64,000 nt of DNA from Gerris lacustris (GCA_951217055.1 OX578279.1:31646173-31710172); one strand, 5' to 3'; positions 11,439-25,059 are shown, counted from the first letter of the stretch. The notes: generated by a model not told the origin, from the letters alone. A program made the numbers and translations.

Positions 11439-12513
11439 GGAACGAAGTTCCTTACATTTTTCATTAAATATAAAATCACACTGCTAAGTACGTATACGTT
11501 GCTAACTACTCGTTCCAATAAATATTTTTGACTCAATTAGAAAATTATTATTAGTAAAATTATTACATAAAACTTATTACAAAAATCCCTTGATCCGCTT
11601 ATGAGCAATATTATTTTATTACATCAATTTATACTTATATATTTACAGTTTTACTGGTTAATAATTTAACACAGTCGACACTGTCAATTTCTGACGATTC
11701 TCTTGGTGCACTTTCCATTTTAAATAATATCCGAATACTTTTCTCAATGATAGAAACCATAATTGAAAAAAGCGTTGTTTTGTGGATAAATAGCGAGTTT
11801 GACAGGAAGAAGGGTTAAGTGAGAGAGAGAGAGTATAGTGAGAGAGAGATGGAAAGATAGAAGAGTTGGGATTGCGCACGAAAGGATACCAAACGAATTA
11901 TAGTAGAGGGGGAATCGCTCTACATTCTTAATATTCCACCTATATTAACTACAAACCTCATACTTCCCCATCAACTTTTAAAAATTGTAAAATATATCAC
12001 GTCACTGTAAAATTACTGCTGCTTGTATCAGGTTGAAATTTTGCATGCCTGTTTCAATTGTACTTTAGACGATGTGTATGAAGTTTTATTAAAATCGTTA
12101 CGTTAGAACGTAAGATATCGGTAAAAACGTTTTTTTTATTTAAAACGTTTAGGTCCGCTTTAATAAATTTAGCAATCTTTATCACTTCATAGCAGAGTCG
12201 GTGTTCGTTTTACTAAAAAAAATAATTCATAAAAGTTGTTTGTCTCATTAAATAGGTAAAGTTAGTTTTTTTCCCATCCTAAAATTTAATTTTAAATTTG
12301 AAGCTTACGTTTACGCGAGCGTTGCGCGTGAACGCTTGGGCGGGTAACGTTGTCCAACGAACCTGTCCTGGGCATTGGTAAAATGAACATGTGTACCAAA
12401 TTTCAACTAAGTCGGTCAACTTTTACGTGAGTTATCGTCATCCGTAGATTTCGTGACGCTTTTAGCGTGACGGTGATTTTGGCTCCAGAACGTGCCATAA
12501 GGAACTTCGTTCC
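11439..12513 (-). repeat. TIR repeat GGAACGAAGTTCCTTA, carrying the CTAG-family core
   Basis: A perfect 16-bp inverted pair lies at 11439-11454 and 12498-12513. Each end is itself a small hairpin (GGAAC gaa GTTCC). The right half, 12003-12460, is homologous to the copies at 45031, 58817 and 63194 (shared 'tagacgatgt', 'gttacgttagaacgtaag', 'aggtccgctttaat'). I see none of that family's outer ends here, so this is either a composite or a related family with other ends. Confidence 0.55.
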
Positions 12514-14680
12514 AAAAAAATATTTTTAGTTGTGTTGTTAGCTTTTTAAAAATGTATTTATTGCGAAAATTTCATAAAGCTATAATAAAATAGTCACATT
12601 TTCTTAGAGTAAGTTACTTATATATTGAATAAAATAGTAACCCCCTACCTCCCCCCCCCCCCCCCCCCCCCAAAAAAAAGTTTTAAACTACCGAGGGCGA
12701 CCAAAGTAGGCAGAGATCCTTAGAAAAATAGCAAATAATGTAAATTTCTCAAAAACCATTTAATTTATCAATTAATTTATAAAGACCTTTTTTTTATTTT
12801 CAAGGATCTATAAACTACTTGCCAAATATCCAAACTTATCGATTTACTTCCGCCATTTTTCACTTTGATAACTGGGGTGCGCCGCAATCCTTTGAAAAGC
12901 TGTTTCTGCAGTTTTGGTTAATGCAATTGCTGAATAGAGTAGATCTTTAAAAATCTAACAACACTAATGAAAACTTATCATTTCATAGAAAATTTTCATT
13001 TTTGGGTCACAATTACACAAAATTAAATTAAAAAAAAAAAATTCCAACAAAAAATAATTATTTCTGTCTAAACCAGTTTTATTTATTTTCCGGCTTCGAA
13101 ACTTTTCATTTTTAGGTCAGTTAAAATAATCGCAATAACAAAATTAAATTTAAAAAAATAAACTAAGCTATTTACTAATGTTGGAAATCAAAAGATCAAT
13201 ATTTAGTAAATTAGATTTGGCTACTTAAATATTGTATGTTCGGTAAGCCTGAGAGACAGATAGGGAGAGGAGTTTGAACTTAGAGCTGCACGAAAGAGGT
13301 TGGGTCATTTTGTGTATTAAAGTTGTATTTAAAAAAATAGTTGTTCGTGAAGTCTCACGTAAAAAGAGTTTCGTTGGTATCCTTAACATAAAACTAGTTA
13401 TATTAAGGAGGAAGGGGGAGAGGCAAATGTTAGAGGCATTTTGGTAACAATTAACACGTGATATACATTTTTGTAATCTACTCTTAGCGATTAAATAAAA
13501 TGCCTAAAATAGTTTTTTCCAAGCCTTCTAGGAAAAAAATCAGGACTATATTATACACCATTCATTCTGTTTCTAAGAATATAATATTCTCCAAATTGTA
13601 GTTTGGAGTCTATATATTATATATTTAAAAAATAGCCAATAGAAACTAATTAATATGTATAGTAATTAATAAAAAAATAAAAATAGGTATAATAAAAAAG
13701 AAAATAAACGTCGTAAAAACCAATTCCACTGGGAAGACATTGAACAATCATCAACCGTGATGGTGCATTAATTTAATTACCAGTCTCTTCTCTCAATAAA
13801 GCAGTTGCACCAGTAAATATTTATTAATAACTCAGGTTTTAGAAAAAAATAATAAATTATAAATAATAAATAATAAATACTCGATTTATAGACCAATAGT
13901 GTAAGAATTAAGCACCCAAATCAGAAATTAAATCGGTCAACAATAATTGCGGACGCCATATGAGCTCAAAGTCAATTTTTTTTTTTTTTTTTTTTACAAA
14001 AAATCAAATTTAGCTCTATTTAAGGTAGAACCGGCGGAGTTACGCCAAAAAGTCATAGGACCAAAGTTGTAGATCTTTTAAAATCAGTTACCGCTTGCGC
14101 AATCAGCTTGTCGTCGATACGACTTACCGTTTAGCCACAATAAGCCTCCAAAAAAACTTTTAAGTGCGTCCGCCATCATTAATTTTTTAAGGGGGTAAAA
14201 ATAATATTTTAACTTTTCGGATTTTTCTAGTCGGTTTGGGCCAATTTCCGACCAAATGCAAAAAACCGTAAGTCTTTAGGTGGTCTAGAAGTACCCAAAC
14301 ATTTTGATTAGCGAGTATGTGGAGGTTTGTTTACGGTGGGTCAACCTAATTTTTTTAGGTTATGTTTTATATACATTTTTTTTTTTAACTATCAATAACT
14401 TTGGTTCTACTCAATATTTTTAGATGAAACCAAGCCTACAAATTGCGCAACATGTTTGCGCACACCCCTGAAAAAAAATTAATCGATTTCATTTAGCCAG
14501 TTTTGCGCCTATAAAGTCTGACTGGGGCGACAGAACGAAAAAAGTTAAGGCCGGATTCGGTTTTCGGAATTTGTAAAATGAAAAAGTATCCAAAAAAATG
14601 TCAATTCTGTCCAATGTACAGACAAAACTCTAATTTTGTATATATATAGATATATATAAATTTTTTTTCTTTTTTGTTTT
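12514..14680. other. Upstream of the RBM12-like gene; no exon identified
   Basis: Holds C22 at 12651-12672, A/T tracts, a reversed piece of the GGTTTCGTTGGT repeat family near 13340-13385, and a stretch at about 13970-14620 with the texture of a dispersed repeat. Because 14681-14682 looks like a splice acceptor, the promoter and 5' UTR exon of the RBM12-like gene should lie in or before this stretch. I could not place them. Confidence 0.4.
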
Positions 14681-14682
14681 AG
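14661..14682 (+). promoter_or_regulatory. Candidate splice acceptor just before the RBM12-like start codon
   Basis: A long T-rich tract ends in TTTTGTTTTAG, with AG at 14681-14682, only 8 bases before the ATG at 14691. This suggests a 5' UTR intron with the start codon at the very beginning of a coding exon. Confidence 0.55.
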
Positions 14683-14690
14683 CGTAAGAA

Positions 14691-17600
14691 ATGAGTGTGA
14701 TAATCAGGTTGCAGAATCTGCCATGGGCAGCTAATGCTGGAGACATTCGAGCTTATTTCCGAGGCTTGTCCATACCTGAGGGAGGAGTACATATAGTTGG
14801 TGGTGAACAAGGAGATGCATTCATTGCATTTAGGTATGAGATTTTTATTTATAACTTTTTTTTTTTAATTTGCATCATATCATAAATATGTCATATAAGT
14901 AGTAATATTTTTCAAACACTTATTTGATTGTTTTCCTAAACCTTTTGTATGTTTGTTTAGTACTGACGAAGATGCTCGACAGGCTATGCAAAGAGATGGT
15001 GGTAAATTAAAAGAAGTTATGATCAAACTCTTGTTGAGTTCAAGGACAGAAATGATGAAAGTCATAGAACAGGCACGTCAACAAGCTTTGAGTTTACATC
15101 AACTTATAAATCCTCCAGTTCAATCGATCTCTTCAACTGGGCCTCAGCCTACAAGCCAGCAAGGTGATCCTTCTAATTTGGATAAAGACAAGGACGATGA
15201 TGATGATAAAAGTAGCACTAGTGATATGAAACGAGAAAGAAGAAGATCTCGAAGTCGATCAAGAAGCCGAGGTAGAGATAGAGATCGTTCTAGAGACAGA
15301 TCTAGAGAAAGGGATAGATCAAGAGACAGGAGGAGAGACAGAAGGAGGAGAGATAGGTCTAGATCAAGGGATAGATATAGAAATAGAAGAGATCGCTCTA
15401 GGGATAGGAGAGATAGATCAAGGGATAGAGAATACATTAAATCTAACAGAAACAGAGATGCTAGAGGCTCATTTGAGGGTAAAAGAGAACAAAATGAAAC
15501 AGATTCTCAAAAAATGCAAAAAACATTACTACCCGACCCAGCCCCTGCCAATAAAGTTCTTTTACCCACACCTTCATCATCGCCTATGACACTTAACCAG
15601 CAAGCTAAGAAAGAAAATCTCAATGAAAATTTCCCAATGAAAAAATCATTTGAGACTTCAGCAGCTCAAACAATTAGCTCCCCTAATGGTTCCCATGTTC
15701 AAGCACCAATAGTCTTAAACAATACCGTTACTCCAGCAGATGGTTCTAATCCACCAGAAGTGATACAAGCTACTCAAAGCTTTATTCCTCCTCCAGAAAT
15801 GCAGATGGTACCAGGATTTCCTGCTGGAATGATGTTTGCAGGCATGCAACTCAGGGGGCCTATTCCCACAAGAGAAGGATGGTTTGGCCCTACTGGCCCC
15901 CAAGGTCCAATGTCATTAGCATTACCCCGTCTTCCTATGATGACTCCTGAGGGTATGGTTATGCCCAATTTCACTCAAGCTCAATCAGGTATGCTGCAAC
16001 CTTTTAACTCAAACCAAGAGACTTCATGGAATATGCCTGCTGTTAACAAGATTGAAAACCCTGACTCCAATTGCTGTATTGAAATTCACGGAATTCCTTT
16101 GACATGTTTATACTTGGATTTACTCCAGTTTTTTGAAGGTTTTCCAGTTGAGCAAGGTGGCATTAAAATGATCAATGATACCCAGGGTAAAAGGACAGGT
16201 ATAGCCTATGTTAAATTTACTCAACCGCAATGGAAACAGTCTGCTCTGAATTTAAATGGTAAAATATTGAATGGTAATACAGTTGATATCATGCATTTGA
16301 AAGATTCTATTTTTCACAGTGCAATAGATAATTTCCAGCCTCCATCATCTAAAGAGAGTCAAAAACAATCAAATGTTACTAAAGAAAATAACTGGGCTAG
16401 ACATTCTGATAATGAAAGGAACTCTATAATGAGAACTGGATCAAAAGATATAAAAGATAATGAAATAATATCTGATGCAGTTATAATCAAAGGGGTCCCA
16501 GCTAAATGTAATGATAGAGATATATTTGATTTTTTCTCTGAGTTAGGTATAGCACCTATTCACATTCATATTCTTCAGGATAATTGTGGAAACCCTGTGG
16601 GAGAAGTATTTTGTCAGTTTGAGAACCCAGATCAAGCAATGCGGGCATCTCTAAAAAATAATTCTAATATGGGAAGGTCTACTGTAACAGTACGGGTGAT
16701 TAATAAAGATGAAGTCGGTGCAGCAAGCTCTTCTAGTAACCAAGCACCTCAAGATACGTTTAATCAAAATAATGATAATGTTCAGGAAGGGTCTCTTGAA
16801 ATGCTCAAGAGACACCCTTATTCCGAAGTAGAAAGAACTGATATTCCCAGAAAGAGAGAAAGAGTTTCTAGGTTTGACAAGCCGATAGATCATTCAGAAA
16901 CTCCACGAATGGACGAAGTGTTTAGTGCTAGGGGAAATGCTGGAATACATCCTGATCTTCAAAAAGGTTCTGGATTACAGTCAGACCGAGGTAGATTTTC
17001 ATGGAACGACCGAGGAATGGATCGTAGAACTGAAAGAAAAAGTGATGGCAATGCAATGGATTCTGGAAAAGATCAAAATATAGAGATTGAATCAAGCAGG
17101 AGTGATGTAGATCCTAGACCACTTATGGAAATTGAAATTCCTGGCATTGCTCAAAGTATAAGATCAGGAATTGGTGACCCAAATACATTAAATCCACGAA
17201 TTGGAGGTTCACCTAGATTAATGGAAAACAAAAATGGTAGACCACTTCTTATGGATCCCAGACCTAACAGAATGGATCCTAGAGGAGAAAGAAATATGGA
17301 TCCAAGATCTGACAGATCATCAGATCCTAGAGCAGATAGACCAGGTGACCCAAGAGGTATGGGTCCAAGGGGCATTGGAGATCTTGACCCAAGATCAAGA
17401 AATGAAAGGCCATTGGATCCACGACCAATGGGACGTAATATGGATCAAAGACCTACAGGACCTATGGATCCAAGATCTGGATATTTAGACCAAAGACCTA
17501 GATTTTTAGACCCAAGATCTGGGCCTATGGGTCCAAGAGCTGACAAGCCTATGGATCCAAGAACAGCAAGATCAATGGAGCCACAAGATAATATGGAGTT

Positions 17601-18405
17601 GAGAGGGGACAGAGATAATGATCCCAGAGACAGAAGAATGGATGTACAAAACAATCGAAATATGGATCCTAGACAGAGAAACATGAACCCTAGAATGGAA
17701 ATGAATGCAGAACCTCGTCAAGATATGTTTCCTAATGATCAATTTGACAACAACATGAATCCTAGAGACAGCAGAAATATGATGCCACCTAGAGGAGAAA
17801 ACAGAGATTTTTTCAAGGAACCATGGATGGAAAGAGACAGCGGGTTCCAAAGATCTTTCAGAGGAAGACCTCCACTTCTTGGAGGTGGAGGGGAAATGAG
17901 AGGTGATCGCAATAACAGGGAAGACTGGGGTGGAGAACCATTTTCAAAACCGAATTTCGGCATGGACTCAGTGAGAGGAGGTATGATGAGAGGTAGAGGA
18001 AGGGGGAGAGGGGATTTCAACCCTAGAGGAAGAGGAGGTAGAGGTGGTGGCAAACCTGGCCAAGGTCCACCCGGCCCAAGCCTCTTAGGACCAGGTCGTG
18101 GTCCTCCAATGGGAGATGGGCCTCCTTTCATTGAAGATGATATCCTTCACAACTTTGGAGCTCCTGGTCGAGTAGTTGCTGTTGAAAACCTTCACTTCAA
18201 AGCATCTGTTGAGGATATTATTGAATTCTTTGGGGATTTCGGAATTGAATATGAAGATGTAATAAGGAGATTTGATGATCTTGGTCGACCTACTGGAGAT
18301 GCTAGGATTGCATTCCGGTCACCAGATGATGCAAGAAAAGCTGTAGATTCTCTCTCTTCAAAGATGATGATGGGACGGACCATAAGGCTTCACCTACTCT
18401 CTTAA
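14691..18405 (+). CDS. RBM12: RBM12-like multi-RRM RNA-binding protein
   Basis: The coding region is join(14691..14833, 14961..18405), 1195 residues. The 127-bp phase-2 intron (GTATGAG...TTTGTTTAG) cuts a Ser codon inside the first RRM, and the splice restores the family's conserved order. Approximate domains: RRM 1-80 (IIRLQNLPW; GVHIVGGE; TDEDARQAM as in RBM12); RS-like Arg/Ser/Asp tract 138-205; Pro/Met-rich linker; RRM 417-495 (CIEIHGIP); RRM 553-630 (AVIIKGVPAKC); a DPR-rich tract 811-968 with about a dozen DPR motifs; RGG-like tract 1056-1078; C-terminal RRM 1118-1195 (GDARIAF). RBM12 proteins are nuclear RNA binders with GxxFxxFF-type RRMs related to hnRNP H/F. Substrates are not shown by sequence. 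It is longer than human RBM12 (about 930), mainly through the RS and DPR tracts. Assignment to RBM12/RBM12B is strong; one-to-one orthology is inferred. Confidence 0.93.
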
Positions 18406-21400
18406 AAAAAACCCTTTGCTGGTTGTAAATACTAGATTAATAGTTACACATGGGAGTTCTTTACAGTAAATTCTATGCACTTTTTTCTCATTTAGTGTTT
18501 CTGAAATAATGTAGTTTAAATCGAAAATAGTTTATTTTACCTTAATTCATTTTGAAACAGTTTGTAAATAATATCCTTTTTTGTTATTTTGTATATAAAT
18601 AATCGGCTGTTCTCTTTTTTACTTCATTTAAATTATAATAATTTGAAGTATGTATTTGATAAAAGGCAACCTTGCCTTGTAAAATTGGGTTTTAGATTCT
18701 TCAAAGTATATAAGGGATAATTATAATGACTGTGAATAGAATTATTTGTTCATTTCGATTTAGATTTGACCCATTTATGACCTAAATTATGAAACGTTAA
18801 CTAGAATCAGTAAATCAATTTATGTTTGATTATTTAACTTTAATTGGAAGCTACTGAAACCTTCAAAAACATACATTATATCTCTGGGTTCAATAATTTA
18901 AGTTAGACTTTATAATTTCATTGTTAAAACTAATAAATTGTTTTTGAAACATTGTATTACAAATTAGACTTTGTACAAAGTAATATTTTAGAATAGAAAA
19001 ATATGAATTAAATAACTGATAAAACAATGTAGCCATTCAACAATATTTAAGTTTTAGAAATAATACTTTTTCAATTTATAAAACTTTTATTTATTTTATT
19101 TGTGCACTGTTGATCATGGGGCACATTTAACAAAACAATTCCATAAAATGCTCCATTTATGATCAGGTATAATAAGTTAGCAATAAGTGATAAATAGTTG
19201 TTTAGCAGCTTGAGCTATTTCTTTTATTTCTCTGTGTGGAGAACTCATTAGTATTACTAACTTAATTAATTGAACTTAACAAATAAAATGAAAAATCCAT
19301 TTCTAAATAATAAAACATAATCTTCGTTAATGTTGACCATGAAGATATTTGTATAGCTCTATTATTATACATCAGATCATTTTATTATTAAACAAAAGCT
19401 GCAATTAACTCTGCATTTACATATGGCATTGTTGGTTATACCTCTAGCTTTATTGTAAATTATAACTAATATATTATATCTGCTGGAGTCATAAATATAT
19501 AGATTTTTCAATGAAGGCTACATCTTGAAGAAGGGGAACTCCAAAATTTCACTTTGTCTGGAAGCATGTACAATGTTTGTTTAGAGCAATATGGTGTTAA
19601 CTCAAACTCTCAAACCATCGACCAACTGAATTAAGTGTGCAAGTTGTTGCTTTGAGTTGATATTATGTTACTTAATACCATAAAGATGCTTCCAGTAGTG
19701 GATGCAAAATGGACTTCTTAATGGTAAAGATTTTATTTTTCACTGAAACTATTACAATTAAAAAAAAGTATACTTTAGTAAATTTCTGATTGGCGCAATA
19801 TTGTTGCTTTTGTTTTCACTTTTACATGATTATTATTTTTTTTAAATTTAAGTATGTAAAATGATTTATATAACAATTCAATACACTATTACAGAGGGCC
19901 ATGAAAGTGCCTTTTAGATCACTCCATATTGAAAACACCTAATATTAGTGATAATGATATAATAATACTAACACCTCATTTTATTTATTTTTTATTTATT
20001 TAAATGTCATAAAAAAAATCAAAAATTATCCCTTGTATATTTATTTGCCCTCTGTAATGATGTAATCTGTTGTTTAATAAAACTTTTTTATTATTATTTT
20101 AATGAAAAAAATTGATTAATTATATCTGGCATTTACTTTTGTTTCTTTTTAAATACAATTTACCTTGCCTGGATATATATATTATGTTTTAAGTTAGTGT
20201 CTAAATCAATATTTCTCTAAATCTCAAGCAAAAATTGTAATGGATTAAGCAGGTTGGTGATAAGCTATCTATTAAACTGTTCAATCATATTTTACTTACT
20301 AAAGATTTAAAACTGTTTTAGGTATTTAATATTAGGCAAATAAATGAAAAAAGTAGATTATAGTGTCACATTATTTGCAAATTGAATTGACTTAAAAAAT
20401 CTAATTTATCAAGGATTTGAAGAAATATCCCTCCACGGAAAGAAAAAAAAATCTTATTATTATTTAATTTTGACTTATCACAGACTCAATAGTGTGACAG
20501 TGTTTAAAACATAAGGTAGGATCTTATAATTATACAGGCAGGGGATTCTTTTTGCAAAAATGTAGCCTGAATTTGTCTTTTGGCACTTGTGCAAAGAATA
20601 CCTTATTTGTCTTTTGATGTTCATTCTAAAACTAGAATATTTTTAAAAGATTATTAACAAGATCAGTAAATTTTAATGAATGCCAATTGTATTCAAGAAA
20701 AATATTTTACTAAGCTTTATCATAATACAAATTCATTATTTACTACTTTCTGTAAACTACTTTTCTTATATATTTATATTGTCAACATTGTTCCTCTAAT
20801 ATTATTTTAAAAAAGGTTGTTGAAACTGCAGATTTGTCATAAATACCCATTTATTTGAAAAAAAGGTTTTTTTTAATGTCTGATGAAACAATAAAATTAA
20901 TGTTAACGATATGTTATTTTATTATTTTTAATATTATCCTAAATTATTTCAAATGGGTACAAACAATTTTTACCTTTTTTTAATTTAAGAAGAGTTGTAA
21001 ATATTTTTTTACTAAATAAAATGTAATATAGGTACATATACTTTTTTAATTACAAACAGCCAAATTTATTAAAAAAGGTTCTATTATTATTTTATTTTTT
21101 GTAAAATAAAGTTTCATCATATGAAGTGTTTAAGCATATTTATTTATTTATTTATTACTCTCCGTTATTAAAATGATGTACCCTTGACTAAATGTATTGT
21201 ATTATTTCTTAGTTTGCAAGCATCTAGTATCTGATAACATAGTTGAGATTACTTTACCTTTTTGTTATGTAATATTAATTTTTAATTAAAATTACATAAC
21301 TATTTTTATAATACCCTTAGGGAATTGGAAGGGATTGGAAATCTCCATCTTAAGGTTTACTGGCCTGCAAATGTGTCTCTAGTCTCATCTGATTCCCCAT

Positions 21401-22126
21401 CAATTGGGTATTACTTTTGCTTTAAAGATGTTACCACTGCTCTTTGTAATAGTCCCAGTGTATGAGGACAATGTAGCTATTGTTATTACCATACCATCTA
21501 AATAAAACTAATGACCAGTAAGTACCTCTTTGACATCACTAAATATGATGTTAAAGTGGCCTCACATCCAGATTATTATAAACATTTGTTATTGAGGTTG
21601 TTTGAAAACATACAAAAAAAAAAAAAATATGAATTTAACTAAACATTACTTAAATCATAATTAAAATAGCAAATATTTTATGATTTTGCTGCCTAGATCT
21701 TTATTTAGAAAAATCACAAGAGAGTGGTAATTCTGTGACACCAGCACAATATAATAATATGTTCTTGTCATTTTTCAAGTATCAATTTGGAAGGTCTCTT
21801 GTTTAGTATTTCTAATTGTAAAAACTGGAATTTTTAAACTCTTCTTTAAAGATTTAACTGAGTTCATCTTGCTCAACTATCTTCTATCTTAAAGGTATGT
21901 GAATTTGTTCAAGTCAAGATGTTTTATAGTTCATTTTAAGATCTGTTTGATTAAGGCTTGTGTTTAAATATTATCTTATCAATCTGACTCTGTTTTCCTT
22001 ATTATAAAACTCATTTATAAATGTATTATCCCAGGCTTCCATATCCTCGTTTGAGGGTGACCTGGTCCTTCTCCTAAAATTAAGTAATGCTTTTGTATAA
22101 ATCTGAGTTTTTTACTTTTCCTCCCC
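18406..22126. other. 3' flank and AT-rich intergenic sequence
   Basis: The first AATAAA after the RBM12-like stop is at 18932-18937, giving a 3' UTR of about 0.55 kb if used. Later AATAAA motifs (about 19282, 19309, 20077) could extend it. Beyond this the sequence is AT-rich and free of long repeats, recognisable exons or elements, which is unusual for this window. A long 3' UTR or a non-coding transcript cannot be excluded. Confidence 0.5.
18932..18937 (+). promoter_or_regulatory. Candidate poly(A) signal of the RBM12-like gene
   Basis: First canonical AATAAA downstream of the stop codon, 527 bases after it. Confidence 0.45.
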
Positions 22127-22580
22127 ATCTCCTAAGGTATTTAGGAAGTGTATTGTTTTCTTCCAAAAAGTCCGAAACCAAGATTTAAGTGGAATTATCT
22201 GTTTTGGGTGTTTTTAAGATCATTTATTAAGTGTTTATTAGCTTGATGCCTGTCTGTGTCTGCATGCCTCCCATAGTTATTAAGCTACAGAGTTGAAACT
22301 TGGTACAAAAATAAGTCCTTAAATGTAGTTCGCCTAGGAAATCATAAATTTGGGATTTCATTAACTTTTTGCATTTAACATTTTGCTGTCAGCGAACATT
22401 TCAAAAATTTGTAAAAAATTGAAAAAATTCCCGATTGCTCTGAAATTTGTTCTAATTATACCTTATAATTTGCACCGAATTACATTTCCTCTGAATTTCG
22501 TTTTGACATATGCTGCAATTTTGAAAATATTGACTTTCGAACTTTGAAACTTTAACTTTAAATAATTTCGGAACTATTTC
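22127..22580. repeat. Interspersed repeat, second copy of 1913-2320
   Basis: Shares the order 'tgtattgttttc', 'gtgtttttaagat', 'cctcccatagtt', 'gttgaaacttgg' and 'tcgttttgacat' with 1913-2320. Diverged and non-coding. Confidence 0.5.
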
Positions 22581-22744
22581 ACCAATATCAACAAATCAAG
22601 TATTGATAGGAACTGTTTAAGAATTTTCAATATTATTTTGACACTGGATGGATTTTGTTTACATTTTGAAATATATATTAACTATTATTTATTTTATCAG
22701 CTGTGTATAACCAACTGGTTGTCATTTATATATTTATTACTAAA

Positions 22745-22930
22745 TTTTTATTAGCTTGCTTTCTTGTTTGTCCTCTACAAATCTTGCAATCAATTTTTAA
22801 CTAACTTCCTGACTAAGTAAATAGCTGAAACTTGCACAGATTATGTATTTCCGATGATAATACTATAATCTGTAATTAGATTTACCAAATTATTACTATT
22901 AGTCGATAAATCACTAAATTTCTTAAATAT
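22745..22930 (+). repeat. Interspersed repeat shared with 43515-43740
   Basis: 'tttttattagcttgctttct' followed by 'cttgtttgtc', 'tacaaatct' and 'actaacttcc' occurs here and at 43515 in the same orientation. Confidence 0.5.
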
Positions 22931-23063
22931 TAAGGCGGTTAAATTAAAAATCAATTGTAAACAAACACAACCTGTGACAGGTAAGGAAATCCACAAGGAA
23001 AATTTTAAAACGTTTTATATAAAAAGTCCTTTTTATCTTGTATTATATGCCATAAGTCATAAC

Positions 23064-24174
23064 CAGAGACCTTCAAATGCCTTTTTGCCATGGCGCCATA
23101 TTAAAATGCCACATTTTGCCTATTTTTTGCTAAAAAGCCACATTTTGCTGATTTTTGGTAAAATGCCACACTTTGTGCCACATTTTGCCTTATTTGGGCC
23201 AAGTTCTGAGAAAAAAAATTGAAATATTCTAATATTCTAAGGGGTTCTGCTACGACCCATAAAACCAGGTAAGATTAAGATACGCCCTTGCAGGGCAGGA
23301 TTCCATGGTGCTGAGGATTCCCCAAGTGACGTAGGGGATTCCTATCTTAAGGTAGTGACTCACTTCGTCATCCAAACTACCAATGAGAATAGAATGCAAC
23401 CTGCCACACGAGGTGGCGCCACCCAACGGGTACCTGGTCGACCGTCCCACGGTCTAGCTGGTCAGCCCAATGTTTTCAATTAAACCCGTCAGATGTTGCC
23501 ACTGCCACTCAGCCCCCACTCCTTCAATCAAATCTAGAGGAAATCAAATCAGGGGCTAACTGCATCCCTCATGTAAGTGTCTTTACTGGTCAAACTGTTC
23601 TTCAATATTCTTCGTTGAAAGTTCCATGCGACATTCGGTAAAAATTGTTACTGTCCTCTTTGATACGGGGAACACTGTATGAAACAAACTAGTATTATTG
23701 TTGCCTAAAATTATTCAATGAACCCAAAAACGCCTTTTTTCCTTCTTCTTTCACGAACATAATTATATGCATGCACAGCTCCATTTCTCGACTGCCCGAA
23801 AAAAGTAAAAACTCGGGTGGCACAAGACAGGTGTCGGAAGCAAGTGGCATCAACAAGGTGGCTCCACCCGGGTGGCGAAGTGTGTCACTACCCTAAGGAT
23901 TAAGAGCCATTAGCTCTAGCTCATCACTGGTCAATGTGGGTCATTGTTGGGTGTTGTATATACCTGTAAATAGTAATACAGTAATTAATATGACTTAAGT
24001 TGCACGATTTAATATCCCTTTTACAATGGAAAAGGGGAGAGGGGGTTGGAAGGTTGAAAATAAATGCCACATTAAATAAAATAAATGCCACATTTGGCCA
24101 AAATAAGTGCCATATTGCCACACTTTTTAGTGCCACATTTCGTAAAAATAAATGCTACATTTTGAAGGTCTCTG
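23064..24174. mobile_element. Non-autonomous hAT element with perfect 8-bp TSD
   Basis: The ends CAGAGACCTTCAAA at 23064 and TTTGAAGGTCTCTG ending at 24174 are inverted. The flanking 8-mers are identical: GTCATAAC at 23056-23063 and 24175-24182. An 8-bp duplication with a CAGAG start is the hAT signature. Both ends carry many copies of a 'gccacatttt' motif as subterminal repeats, a usual layout for hAT transposase binding. The core (about 23240-23920) is GC-richer with no recognisable transposase, so it is captured or remnant sequence of unknown origin. Confidence 0.85.
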
Positions 24175-25059
24175 GTCATAACTCATAACATGGTAATTAT
24201 TCTAGAGGGAATAGATTCTTTTTGCATGTTGAATCTGATATTTTACACAAAAACAGTTATAGTCACATTACATTTTTGTATTTTTGAATAATCCTGGTTA
24301 TTTTTAATCCTTTGTTTACAAATATTTGAAATGACAATTTTCTACAATTCTGTAGGAATACTTAAATCTTTGACCCTTCAACTACTTAGCAATATTTTAA
24401 GGAGATGTACCTCAGTCACTCTCAAGTAAACAAAACAAATCACCTTACCAGTACAATTATGTAGATAAATTAAGTTTTTAACAATTATATTGTTACTAAT
24501 GTGTCTCGGCTCGACCTCGGTTTTCCCCTTAACACGTTGAGGACGGGCGGACGCGCCAGCGCGTCCAGTGTGCAAAGCCAAAAGGACGGGTGGACGCGAC
24601 AGCGCGTCCGAAATCCTTGTATGTATGTATCATTAGGGTGGGGGTAGAGGCTCTTGGAAACGTTCTACCAGAGTCTCTCTAGCTTCTTAAGACTGTACAA
24701 GTGCTAACTGTGACCTTCGGCTCCACTTTTTTTATATCAACTTTTTGAGGAAATTGCTCCTGCATTTCCCTTACTCACCTCCCGCTTCTATTGGATATTT
24801 ACGTCTTTACAAGGTAAGATAATGCATAATTATAATACTTTTTCTGATTTACTGTTGTTATATAAATAGGGACAAACATTTTAACAATATCTTTATGAAG
24901 TTATAATAAAAAAAATTTACTTTTATGGGGAAAAAACACGAATATACACATTATATATATTCCTGTTTTTTGTTAGACTACAATATATTTTTCAATATAT
25001 CTTCCTTTTTTACTATTATTTAACATTTTTCCTTTTTATATAATATATATATGAATGTA

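Noticed and set aside
14953..14960. ATG at 14953 as the start of the long RBM12-like frame
   Set aside because: It lies in the intron just before the acceptor. Splicing from 14833 to 14961 restores the conserved first RRM.
15144..15437. Minus-strand ORF of Leu/Ser/Asp repeats opposite the RS tract
   Set aside because: It is the complement of the Arg/Ser codon repeats of the RBM12-like exon, with no independent support.
17151..18131. Several minus-strand and shifted-frame ORFs across the DPR/RGG part of the RBM12-like gene
   Set aside because: Low-complexity shadows of the real frame. None has a plausible start context or known domain.
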